From positions 62,001-126,000 of the forward strand of contig JBBSPV010000003.1 of assembly GCA_038258425.1 (NCBI GenBank): a stretch of DNA of 64,000 nt. The letters run 5' to 3'. The position numbers and the translations under genes were made by a program. This DNA is from DATLGB01 sp038258425. Its GTDB lineage: Bacteria > Actinomycetota > Thermoleophilia > Solirubrobacterales > Solirubrobacteraceae. Shown here piece by piece: positions 56,783 to 64,000 of this stretch (position 1 is the first letter of the stretch; each line of letters starts with the position of its first letter). The notes beneath the pieces are model-generated. The model worked only from the letters and a program-made list of their open reading frames with translations. It made no database searches and was not told the DNA's origin.

Positions 56783-57730
56783 ATGGCCGACTCCGCGTCG
56801 TCACTGGCCGTCCGCCCCCGCTCGGGGGTCGTCGCCCTGGCGGTCCTGTGGCGCTTCGGTCGCCCGCACACGCTCGTCGGCACCGCGCTCAGCGTGGCCG
56901 GGATCTTCGCCATCACGGCGCACGGCCTCGCGGACCTGCCCGCCGGCCGGGCGGCGTTCCACCTCGCGCTGACGCTCGTCGCCGCACTGGCGGTCAACCT
57001 CTTCATCACCGGGATCAACCAGATCACCGACGTCGAGATCGACCGCATCAACAAGCCGCGGCTGCCGATCGCGGCCGGCGAGCTGTCCCTGGCGGCGGCG
57101 CGGCGGATCGTCGCGGCGTCGGCGCTGGTGCCGCTCGGCCTCGCCGTCTCGCAGGGGTGGGTGGAGACCCTCGCCGTCGGCGTCGCCCTGGCCATCGGCT
57201 GGGCGTACTCGTGCCCGCCGCTGCGGCTCAAGCGCTTCCCGGTCGCGGCGTCGGCGAGCATCTCCGTCGTCCGGTCGCTCGTGGTCAATCTCGGCGTCGC
57301 GCTGCACTTCTCCCTGGCCTTCGGTTCGGGCATGGACGTGCCTCCCGCGGTCTGGGCGCTGACGGCGTTCGTCATGCCGTTCTCCTTCGCCATCGCGGTG
57401 CTCAAGGACGTGCCCGACCTCGCGGGCGACTCGGCCTTCGAGATCCGCACCTTCACCGTCCGGCTCGGGCAGCGCACGGCGTTCCGCATGGGCCTGACGG
57501 CACTGACCCTCGCCTACGCCGGCATGGCGGTGCTCGGGCCGCTGCTGCTCGACGACGCGCAGCCCGTCGTGCTCGCGACGACGCAGCTCGGCGCGCTGGC
57601 GATCGTCTGGTGGCTCGCCGTCCGGGTCGACGTCACCGACCAGGCCGCCTTCACGACGTTCTACATGCAGGTCTGGGGCCTGTTCTTCGCGGAGTACCTG
57701 CTCGTGCCGGCCGCCGTGCTGCTGACGTGA
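56783..57730 (+). CDS. Homogentisate prenyltransferase-like UbiA protein (VTE2/HPT type)
   Basis: 315 residues, about eight to nine transmembrane helices. The first aspartate motif NQITDVEIDRINKPRLP (near 78) is the form found in homogentisate phytyl- and geranylgeranyl-transferases, and the second is KDVPDLAGDSAFEIRTFTVR (near 208). WRFGRPHTLVGTALSVAGIF at the N-terminus also fits. The reaction would join homogentisate to a C20 prenyl diphosphate with loss of CO2. Chlorophyll-synthase and solanesyltransferase relatives share the first motif, but the neighbours favour tocochromanol. It lies 9 bases downstream of the methyltransferase, so the two form an operon. Confidence 0.83.
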   Translation: MADSASSLAVRPRSGVVALAVLWRFGRPHTLVGTALSVAGIFAITAHGLADLPAGRAAFHLALTLVAALAVNLFITGINQITDVEIDRINKPRLPIAAGELSLAAARRIVAASALVPLGLAVSQGWVETLAVGVALAIGWAYSCPPLRLKRFPVAASASISVVRSLVVNLGVALHFSLAFGSGMDVPPAVWALTAFVMPFSFAIAVLKDVPDLAGDSAFEIRTFTVRLGQRTAFRMGLTALTLAYAGMAVLGPLLLDDAQPVVLATTQLGALAIVWWLAVRVDVTDQAAFTTFYMQVWGLFFAEYLLVPAAVLLT

Positions 57731-57772
57731 CGCCTCCGGAGGTCGGGGCTTGCCACGACCGGACGGCGAACG

Positions 57773-58738
57773 CTATTCCTCCCCGTCCCACGGGCTCGTG
57801 AAGTCGCCGAACGGGACCCACACGCCGTTGGTGAGCCGGATCTTGCGGCTGTCGGGGTAGGCGCAGAGGTCCCCCGGCACGAGGTCGCCCATGGTGATGA
57901 GCTCCATGCCGTCCGGGCCGACCTCGGTCTGGTGGGGCACGCCGGAGTCGGGCGGCCGCAGGAAGAACGAGCCGGGGCGCAGCCCGTGCTCGGCGTCGCC
58001 GATCCGGGCGATCCCGTCCCCGGCGAGCACGTAGAAGCACTCCTCGCGGGTGGTGTGCCAGTGCCTGGCGGTGTTCAGCGTGCCGGGCGGCATCGCGTCG
58101 TGGGCCAGCACGAGGCGGCGCGCCCCGACGGCCCGCGCGTCGCGGGTGGCCCAGGCAAAGCGCCCCCGACGGCCCTCCGTGAGGGGCAGGTCGGCGAGGT
58201 TGGCGATCGTCGAGGGGCGCTCGGCGGTCGGCTCCGGCACCTCGAGCGGGCCGAGGGCGGCGTCGGCGGCGAAGGGGTGCGGCGCGTCGGCCGGTGACCA
58301 GCGGGGCCCGAGCCAGAAGCCCTGGGTGCGCGGCAGCCAGGTGATGTGCGTGCGCGACCCCTCCCCCAGCACGAGCACGGTCAGCCCCTCCGGGCCGGCG
58401 ATGAGCGTGTGCGCGTCGCCGCCCGCCGGGTGCACGAGCACGTCGCGCTCGCCGATCGCGTAGCTGCGGACGTCCCGGGAACTCGAGGCCTGCCAGCTCA
58501 GGCCGCCGCCGCGCAGCACGAGGAAGACCTCCTCCTCGTCGGCGTGGCTGTGCGGCGGGGGCGCGCGACCCCCGGGCGGCAGCTCGATGACCGCCACCCC
58601 GAGCGCATGCGCGCCGGCCGCGGCGCCGCGGCGCCGACGCGTCGCCCGCAGCTCGCCGACGTCCCAGGCCTGCTCGGGGACGTCGTCGATGTGGATGGGC
58701 GGAGCGGCGGGCCCGGCGAGCGCCATGGTGGAGAGCAT
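57773..58738 (-). CDS. Two-domain cupin (bicupin)
   Basis: 321 residues from an ATG at 58738; an ATG at 58726 (MALAGPAAPP) is as likely. Two cupin barrels: the first (about 50-120) has PPPHSHADEEEVFLVLRGGG with the metal ligands H-x-H and E, and the second (about 215-285) has LNTARHWHTTREECFYVLAG with H-x-H and E. Cupins of this form include small-molecule dioxygenases, isomerases and binding proteins, so the reaction is open. It converges with the prenyltransferase 42 bases away. It does not match homogentisate dioxygenase. Confidence 0.8.
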   Translation of the reverse strand: MLSTMALAGPAAPPIHIDDVPEQAWDVGELRATRRRRGAAAGAHALGVAVIELPPGGRAPPPHSHADEEEVFLVLRGGGLSWQASSSRDVRSYAIGERDVLVHPAGGDAHTLIAGPEGLTVLVLGEGSRTHITWLPRTQGFWLGPRWSPADAPHPFAADAALGPLEVPEPTAERPSTIANLADLPLTEGRRGRFAWATRDARAVGARRLVLAHDAMPPGTLNTARHWHTTREECFYVLAGDGIARIGDAEHGLRPGSFFLRPPDSGVPHQTEVGPDGMELITMGDLVPGDLCAYPDSRKIRLTNGVWVPFGDFTSPWDGEE

Positions 58739-58797
58739 GCCACGGCCTGCGGCACCGGAGCACGCACGGGGGGGCCGGCACCCCTAGGGTCGGCGTG

Positions 58798-59973
58798 ATG
58801 GACGGGCTGCTCGTGGTCGGGCTCCAGCACGGGGCCGGGGAGGGCTCGGTGGCGGCGGCGCTCAACGCCGTCCTGCGGCGCGAAGCGGCCGGCTCCAGCC
58901 TGGTTCGCGTGCTCGTGCTCGGCGACGACGAGGCCGACGCCCTCCATGCGTTCGGAACCCTCGCCTCCCCCGCCGTCGCGGCCGCCGAGGCCGGCGTCGA
59001 GCTCGATCCCACCGCCCTCGCCGCCGCCGTCCGCGAGCGCGCCGGTGCCGACGGCCGGGTGGTGGCGGCCGTGCCCGGCGGACTGCTCGCGCCCCTGAGC
59101 ACCCGCCATACGGTGCGTGACCTCGCGGCGGAGCTCGGCCTGCCCGTCGTGCTCGCACTCCCGGTGACCGCGGACGCCGGGACCGTCGCCCGCCTGAGCC
59201 TCGCCGCGGCCCGCGCGGCCCGGCTCGCGGTCGTCGCCCTGGTCCTCACGGGCTGGCCCGAGGCGCCCGACCGGGTCCAGCTCGACGAGCAGCGGCTGCT
59301 CGGCGCCGCCGGCGGCGTCGGCGTGCTGACGCTGCCGGCGTCCCCCGGCGCCCGGGCCGACGAGGTCCGCAGCTGGCCCGTGCTCGAGTGGGTCCGCCGG
59401 GCGCCGGAGCCCGAAGGGCCGCTGCCGCCGCCGCTACCGGCGCGCGGACCAACCGCCACGCGCCCGGCGACGGTGCACGTCGAGCTCGACCCCTACGACG
59501 CGTGGGAGCCGGAGCCCGTCGGCGACCCACGGACCACGCCGCGACCGCGCCTGATGGCCGCGCTGGAGGCGATCGTCGCCGTCGAAGGCCCGGTCCTGGC
59601 GGCCCGCGCCTACGCGCTCTACAACCGCGCCGCCGGCGGCCGCAAGCTCACCACGGCCGCTCGCGCGCCACTCTCGAGTGCCGCGCACTGGCTCGCGCAG
59701 GAGCGGCGTATCGTCTCGGACGAGGACGTCCTGCGCCTGCCGGACCAGCCCCCGGTGCGCGTCCGCGCACTGGGTCCCCGCACCCTCGAGGAGGTTCCCT
59801 TGACCGAGATCGCCGAACTCATCCGCCGGTTGGACGCGGCACGGGGAAGCGGCCCCCTGGGGGCGGGAGGGGACAGCGCCCCCGGCAAGCGCGCCGTGCT
59901 CGACGCGTACGGCCTGACGCGGCTCACCCAGCGCGCCGACGAGTACCTCACGCTGGCGGGTGAGCGGCTGTGA
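58798..59973 (+). CDS. Fusion of a dethiobiotin-synthetase-like domain and a DUF3320-like domain
   Basis: 391 residues from the ATG at 58798 (7 nt after TAGGGT). Residues 1-200 follow the BioD/AAA_26 pattern: GLLVVGLQHGAGEGSVAAAL at the P-loop position, VVAAVPGGLLAPLSTRHTVR at the conserved substrate loop, and ELGLPVVLALPVTADAG. The P-loop lacks GK[ST], so ATP binding is doubtful. A proline-rich linker (about 205-225) leads to a C-terminal part (about 260-350, IVAVEGPVLAARAYALYNRA) that resembles the DUF3320 winged-helix-like tail of some helicases. The combination is not one I know. It is coupled by GTGA to a DUF427 gene. Confidence 0.68.
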   Translation: MDGLLVVGLQHGAGEGSVAAALNAVLRREAAGSSLVRVLVLGDDEADALHAFGTLASPAVAAAEAGVELDPTALAAAVRERAGADGRVVAAVPGGLLAPLSTRHTVRDLAAELGLPVVLALPVTADAGTVARLSLAAARAARLAVVALVLTGWPEAPDRVQLDEQRLLGAAGGVGVLTLPASPGARADEVRSWPVLEWVRRAPEPEGPLPPPLPARGPTATRPATVHVELDPYDAWEPEPVGDPRTTPRPRLMAALEAIVAVEGPVLAARAYALYNRAAGGRKLTTAARAPLSSAAHWLAQERRIVSDEDVLRLPDQPPVRVRALGPRTLEEVPLTEIAELIRRLDAARGSGPLGAGGDSAPGKRAVLDAYGLTRLTQRADEYLTLAGERL

Positions 59974-60734
59974 GCCTCACCATGGGCGGCGGCCCGCTCG
60001 CGACGCCGCATCCCCACGACGTCAACTACGCGGTCGAGGGTCCCAAGCACCTGCTCTACCTCCAGCCCTTCCCGCGGCGGGTCCGGGCGCTTGTCGGCGG
60101 CGTGACCGTGCTGGACTCCGTCCGCGCCTCCCTGCTGCACGAGTCCAACCTCCTCCCCGTGCTCTACGTCCCGCGCGAGGACGTCGCCGTCGACCGGCTC
60201 GAGCCGACGGACCACACGACGCACTGCCCGTTCAAGGGCGACGCCGCCTACTGGACGGTCCTGGCCGGCGGCGAGACGCGCCCGAACGCGATCTGGGGGT
60301 ACCCCGAGCCGCTCGTGCCGTGGCTCGACGGCCTCGTGGCGCCGTACTTCGACCGCATGGACACCTGGCTGGACGAGGACGAGGAGGTCCGCGGCCACCT
60401 GCGCGACCCGTTCCACCGCGTCGACGTCCGTCCCTCCTCCCGGGAGATCCGGGTGACGGTCGGCGGCGAGGTCGTGGCGGAGTCCGCGCACCCCCTGCTC
60501 GTCTCGGAGACCGGCCTGCCCAACCGCTGGTACGTGCCGCGCGCCGACGTCTCCGCGGCCCTCGAGCCCAGCCACAAGACCACGCACTGCCCGTACAAGG
60601 GCGATGCGTCGTACTTCACGGTCGCCGGCGGCGCGGACGCGGCCTGGACCTACGAGGCTCCACTGGACGGCTGCACCGCGCTGGCGGGCGCCCTGAGCTT
60701 CGACGGCGAGGGCGTCGAGGTCACCGAGGCCTGA
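59970..60734 (+). CDS. Protein with two tandem DUF427 domains
   Basis: 254 residues from a GTG overlapping the previous stop by 4 bases. The first repeat (about 18-118) contains HTTHCPFKGDAAYWTV and the second (about 140-245) KTTHCPYKGDASYFTV; THCP-KGDA-Y is the DUF427 signature. VRALVGGVTVLDS and IRVTVGGEVVAES are the matching strands. The domain is a small beta-barrel of unknown function, usually single. The last 85 bases overlap the 3' end of the opposite-strand GT4 gene. Its conserved motifs lie outside the overlap except the C-terminal strand. Confidence 0.85.
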   Translation: MSLTMGGGPLATPHPHDVNYAVEGPKHLLYLQPFPRRVRALVGGVTVLDSVRASLLHESNLLPVLYVPREDVAVDRLEPTDHTTHCPFKGDAAYWTVLAGGETRPNAIWGYPEPLVPWLDGLVAPYFDRMDTWLDEDEEVRGHLRDPFHRVDVRPSSREIRVTVGGEVVAESAHPLLVSETGLPNRWYVPRADVSAALEPSHKTTHCPYKGDASYFTVAGGADAAWTYEAPLDGCTALAGALSFDGEGVEVTEA

Positions 60735-61957
60735 AGGCCGGCGTAGATCGCACGCGTGCGGCGGGCGACGCCGGCCCAGTCGTGGGCGCGCGCGTGCGCG
60801 GCTCCCGCACCGGCGAGGCGGTCGGCCAGGGCCGGGTCGCCCAGCAGCCGCTCGAGGGCCGCGGCCAGGGCGCGGGCGTCGCCGGGGCGCACGCGCAGGC
60901 CGGTGCCCTCCGGCACGAGCTCCCGCAGGCCGCCGGTGTCGGCGACGACGCACGGGCAGCCGGCGGCCATGGCCTCGAGCGCCACGAGCCCGAACGGCTC
61001 GTAGAGCGACGGGACGAGGCAGGCGTCGGCGGCGCGGTACAGCGAGGCGAGCACGTCGTCGCCGACCCATCCCAGGAAGGTCACTCGGTCCTCGAGTCCC
61101 TGCGCCTGCGCGCGGCGCCGCAGCTCGCCCGCGTACGGACCGGCGCCGGCGACGACGTAGCGGACGTCGGCGTCCGTGCGCCCGGCAACCGCGGCCAGGG
61201 CGTCGAGCGCGACCTGGAAGCCCTTCTCGTGCACGAGGCGGCCGGCCAGCAGCACGAGCCCGTCGGCGCTGCCCGCCAGGCGCGCCCGCAGCGCCGCGCC
61301 GTCCACGGCGGGCGCCGCGGGCTCGACGCCGTTGGGGATCACCGCGGGGGCGGTCGCGCCGATCCCGAACACGTCGGCCACCTGGGCGCGCATGTACGCC
61401 GAGCAGCACACGATGCCGTCCGCGCGCTTGGCCATCCGCCGCTCCGTCCGGTGCACGTGGGACTGCGGGTGCCTGCCGACCCAGCCGTGGTGACGGCCGA
61501 ACTCCGTCGCGTGGATCGTCGTGAGGTACGGCAGGCCGGCCTCGCGGGCGAGGGATCCGCAGGCGCCGGCGACGAGCCAGTCGTGGCCGTGCACGACGTC
61601 CGGGGCACGGGCTTCGACGAGCTCGCGGCCGGCGGCGCGCAGGCGGTCGTTGAGGTCCGCCACCCAGGCCACGAAGTGCTCGATGTCCTCGGCTGGGAAG
61701 GGCGGCACCTCGACCCGGTGCACGGCGACACCGGCGCGGGACTCCTCGTCGGCGAGCGCGGGGTCGCCGCGGGTGAGCACGTCCACCCGGACGCCCTCGA
61801 GGACCAGGCCCTCGGCGAGCCGCTGCACGTGCCGGCCGAGCCCGCCCTGCACCACCGGGGGGTACTCCCAGGAGACCATGAGGACCTGCAGGAGTGTTTC
61901 GTCCTCCGGTCCTCGCGAGCTCGGACCTCCGGCCGACGTCGCGTCGGAAGCCCTCAC
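60650..61957 (-). CDS. GT4-family glycosyltransferase (glycogen-synthase-like)
   Basis: 435 residues from a GTG overlapping the treY stop (GTGA). A GT-B enzyme: VLMVSWEYPPVVQGGLGRHV (near 25) at the N-terminal Rossmann, HGHDWLVAGACG, VIPNGVEPAAP, LAGRLVHEKGFQVALDALA and EPFGLVALEAMAAGCPCV (the E-x7-E pair near 312). Close in pattern to actinobacterial GT4 enzymes making glycogen-like alpha-glucan. The first roughly 20 residues (ASDATSAGGPSSRGPEDETL) are encoded by the 48-bp repeat. The last 28 residues are antisense to the DUF427 gene. Coupling to treY suggests an alpha-glucan and trehalose pathway. Confidence 0.9.
   Translation of the reverse strand: MRASDATSAGGPSSRGPEDETLLQVLMVSWEYPPVVQGGLGRHVQRLAEGLVLEGVRVDVLTRGDPALADEESRAGVAVHRVEVPPFPAEDIEHFVAWVADLNDRLRAAGRELVEARAPDVVHGHDWLVAGACGSLAREAGLPYLTTIHATEFGRHHGWVGRHPQSHVHRTERRMAKRADGIVCCSAYMRAQVADVFGIGATAPAVIPNGVEPAAPAVDGAALRARLAGSADGLVLLAGRLVHEKGFQVALDALAAVAGRTDADVRYVVAGAGPYAGELRRRAQAQGLEDRVTFLGWVGDDVLASLYRAADACLVPSLYEPFGLVALEAMAAGCPCVVADTGGLRELVPEGTGLRVRPGDARALAAALERLLGDPALADRLAGAGAAHARAHDWAGVARRTRAIYAGLQASVTSTPSPSKLRAPASAVQPSSGAS
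61892..61939 (-). repeat. 48-bp intragenic repeat, copy 4 (5' end of the GT4 gene)
   Basis: On the minus strand it starts ACGTCGGCCGGAGGTCCGAG and continues CTCGCGAGGACCGGAGGACG. It matches the lon 3' copy at 33 of 48 ungapped positions and is translated in the same frame, giving ATSAGGPSSRGPEDETLL. The most diverged of the four copies. The conserved part of the glycosyltransferase begins just after it. Confidence 0.55.
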
Positions 61958-63942
61958 AGTCGCTCGAGCACGAGCGGCCCGTGGCCGGCGACCTGCATGC
62001 CGTCGCGCAGTTGCACGTCGGTGCCCGCCATCACGTCGCGCCAGCGGCCGGCGAGGCCCGGAGTGAGCCGCAGGGCGCCCGTGGCGGTCTCGGCGACGCC
62101 CACGGCGACGAGCACTTCGCCCTCGCCGCGGACGTAGGCGCAGACGCCGCTGCCGGCCTCCAGCGGCTCGTAGGCGCCGGCGAACGCCGCCGGCCGGCGA
62201 CGGCGCAGGCCGAGCACGGCGTGCAGGAGCTCGAGCTTCGGGTGGCGGCCGTCGCCGGCGGTGGCCAGTGCCGTCCGGCGGGCGTCGAAGTCCACCGGAC
62301 GCCGGTTGTCCGGATCGACCAGCGCGAGGTACTCGAGCTCGTCGCCGCCGTAGACGTCCGGGACGCCCGGGCTCGTCAGCCGCAGCGCGAGCTGGCCGAG
62401 CGCGGCGTGGCGGCCGGCGAGCACCGCGCGGTCGCAGAGCGGGTCGAAGTCGCGGCGGAACTCGTCGTCGGTCAGCAGCCCGCGCGCCCAGGCCCTGACG
62501 GACGCCTCGTAGGCCTCGTCCCGGTCGACCCAGCTCGTCCGCAGCTTCGCCTCGCGCAGGGCCTTCTCGAGGAAGCCGTCGAGGCGCTCCAGCGGTTGCA
62601 CCGGGTGCGCGCCGAGAAGCGTCTGAAGCACGAGGAAGCCGCTGGTCGCGTCCGGCGCGCGCGGGACCCAGGCCCGCGCCAGGGCGTCCCAGGCGTCCCG
62701 CAGCGCCGTCTGGGAGAGGGCGCCGATGCGGGCGCGGACGTCACCCGAGCGCTTGGTGTCATGCGTCGAGGACACGAGCAGGTTGCGCGGGAAGCGCGCG
62801 GCCCGCTCGGCGTTGGCCCGGTGCAGCGCCTCGACGCCGATCCCGAAGCGGCCGGGATCGCCGCCGACCTCGTTGAGCGCCAGCAGCCGGTTGTAGCGGT
62901 AGAAGGCGGTGTCCTCGACGCCCTTGGCGGTCACGGGCGGCGCGGTCTGCTGGAAGCGGGTGACGAACTCGTCGAAGCCGCGCTCCTCCAGCAGCAGGAC
63001 GCGGGCGAGCTCGGGGTCCATCGCCGCCGCCGCCACGTCGCGGCGGTCGAGCGCGTCGACCCGCCCGCTCCACGGCTCGACGTAGGTGCGGTACACCGGC
63101 AGGGCCGCGAGCGCGTGGGCCAGTACCTCCGTCCCGAAGCGCGGGGCGAGACGCTGCAGCCAGTCGAGCTCGCGGGCGAAGGTCTGCGCGGCCTGCTCGA
63201 GCTGGGCCTCCAGCGCGACGACCTCGAAGGGCCGCGGGTCCTCGGATAGCTCCGTCCACAGCGTCGTGAGCTGCTCCTCCGCCCCGCGGTCGACGAACAC
63301 CGCCTGGGCGTCGTTGAGGAACTCGTAGCCGACGGTGCCGTCGACGGGCCAGTCGCGCAGCGGCTCGCCGGGGTGGAGGATCTTCTCGAGCCAGACGTGC
63401 CGGGCCCCGTGGTCGCGCAGGCGCTCGCAGTAGCCGGCCGGGTCGGCGAGGCCGTCCGGGTGGTCGGCTCGGACGCCATCGATGACGCCGTCGCGCAGCA
63501 GCTCGAGCGTCTTGCCGTGGGTGAGCTCGAAGACGTCCTCGCGCTCCTGGCGGACGGCGGCGAGGTCGTCGATGTCGAAGAAGCGACGGTAGAAGTCGGT
63601 GCCCGGCTCGACGTCGAAGACCCGCTCGCGCTCGGCCCTGTCCGCCCACCAGCGGTTCTCGTCGCCGGTGCCCATGTGGTTGGGGACGATGTCGAGGATC
63701 AGGCCGAGCTCTGGCTCCGCGCCGAGCTCGCGCAGGCCCGCCTCGCCCCCGAGCGACTCGGAGACCCGGGTCGGGTCGACCACGTCGTAGCCGTGGGTGG
63801 ACCCCTTGCGGGCCTGGAGGGTCGGGGACAGGTAGAGATGGCTGACCCCGAGGTCGCGCAGGTAGGGCGCGAGCGCGCGGACGTCGGCGAAGGTCAGGTC
63901 CGGGGAGAGCTGGAGCCGGTAGGTGGCCAGGAGGTCGGTCAC
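61954..63942 (-). CDS. treY: Maltooligosyl trehalose synthase
   Basis: 662 residues from a GTG. TreY, a GH13 enzyme, turns the reducing-end glucose pair of malto-oligosaccharide into a trehalosyl unit, which TreZ then releases. Marks are ATYRLQLSPDLTFADVRALA, GSTHGYDVVDP, LILDIVPNHMG, DGVRADHPDGLADP (nucleophile region, near 155), TAKGVEDTAFYRYNRLLALN and SSTHDTKRSGDVRARI. TAGCGT lies 7 nt before the GTG, suggesting a leaderless transcript. The GT4 gene follows with a 4-base overlap. TreZ and TreX are not in the window but could lie upstream. Confidence 0.96.
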   Translation of the reverse strand: MTDLLATYRLQLSPDLTFADVRALAPYLRDLGVSHLYLSPTLQARKGSTHGYDVVDPTRVSESLGGEAGLRELGAEPELGLILDIVPNHMGTGDENRWWADRAERERVFDVEPGTDFYRRFFDIDDLAAVRQEREDVFELTHGKTLELLRDGVIDGVRADHPDGLADPAGYCERLRDHGARHVWLEKILHPGEPLRDWPVDGTVGYEFLNDAQAVFVDRGAEEQLTTLWTELSEDPRPFEVVALEAQLEQAAQTFARELDWLQRLAPRFGTEVLAHALAALPVYRTYVEPWSGRVDALDRRDVAAAAMDPELARVLLLEERGFDEFVTRFQQTAPPVTAKGVEDTAFYRYNRLLALNEVGGDPGRFGIGVEALHRANAERAARFPRNLLVSSTHDTKRSGDVRARIGALSQTALRDAWDALARAWVPRAPDATSGFLVLQTLLGAHPVQPLERLDGFLEKALREAKLRTSWVDRDEAYEASVRAWARGLLTDDEFRRDFDPLCDRAVLAGRHAALGQLALRLTSPGVPDVYGGDELEYLALVDPDNRRPVDFDARRTALATAGDGRHPKLELLHAVLGLRRRRPAAFAGAYEPLEAGSGVCAYVRGEGEVLVAVGVAETATGALRLTPGLAGRWRDVMAGTDVQLRDGMQVAGHGPLVLERL

Positions 63943-64000
63943 GGGCGCGACGCTACCCGCTGCGGGGCGGGCGAACGCGGGGGCGGCTGGCGGCGGGCGG

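Noticed and set aside
57773..58738. The bicupin as homogentisate 1,2-dioxygenase of the tocochromanol locus.
   Set aside because: Length (321) and the two H-x-H cupin motifs do not match that enzyme family, and it is on the opposite strand.

Overview
The window is about 64 kb of very GC-rich DNA packed with genes on both strands. Few gaps exceed 100 bases, 4-nt start/stop overlaps are common, and GTG or TTG starts are frequent. The gene content (type II NADH dehydrogenase, two-subunit KorAB, wax-ester/diacylglycerol acyltransferase, DUF6458 protein, c-di-AMP riboswitch on a wall hydrolase, NEW3-type secreted protein, HspR-type operator before lon) points to an actinobacterium. Class Thermoleophilia (Solirubrobacterales-like) is my best guess; this rests on gene style, not on a marker gene. 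I saw no rRNA, tRNA, CRISPR array, prophage or insertion sequence.

Layout. 1-7648: the tail of a wax-ester synthase, a LOG-family hydrolase, lon with its own heat-shock-type promoter, an SDR plus ABC exporter pair, a small thioredoxin-fold protein and a broken P-loop gene. 7675-12451 (minus): an apparent operon of acyl-CoA dehydrogenase, membrane metallopeptidase, DAHP synthase, thiolase and SDR. 12484-16775: ndh, an NlpC/P60 wall hydrolase under a c-di-AMP riboswitch, a rhodanese and a YihY membrane protein. 16816-26719 (minus): korAB followed by a zinc-finger protein, two membrane glycosyltransferases and two FAD oxidoreductases. 26783-32434: an ECF sigma factor with a zinc-finger tail, a TPR protein, an acetyltransferase, a patatin and a formate/nitrite channel.

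The SUF iron-sulfur assembly system is split. Rieske protein-sufB-sufD (35729 to 32697) and Rrf2 regulator-sufC-sufS-sufU (44351 to 41407) lie about 6 kb apart, and related palindromes sit before both operons. Between them are a secreted phosphodiesterase-like protein and a four-gene signalling operon (GreA-like, response regulator, histidine kinase, response regulator). At 44469-45916 an abasic-site shield (SRAP) is coupled to exonuclease III. 46013-53417 holds two DHA2 efflux pumps, an HxlR regulator, an amidase and an SMP-30 protein.

The most notable locus is 53436-57730. It encodes a tocopherol-cyclase-family protein, a methyltransferase that closely resembles the plant VTE3 enzyme (including its C-terminal membrane anchor) and a homogentisate-prenyltransferase-like UbiA protein. 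Together these make a candidate vitamin E-type (tocochromanol) pathway in a non-photosynthetic bacterium. The end of the window has a BioD-like fusion protein, a double DUF427 protein, a GT4 glycosyltransferase and TreY.

Two repeat families are visible. One is a roughly 48-bp element that is translated inside genes: twice in lon, at the N-terminus of korB and at the N-terminus of the GT4 gene. The other is an intergenic nested inverted repeat with GCGTCAGTCG / CGACTGACGC arms, associated with a 24-bp tandem array. At least twelve genes have a TANNNT hexamer 6-8 nt before the start codon, which suggests widespread leaderless transcription.
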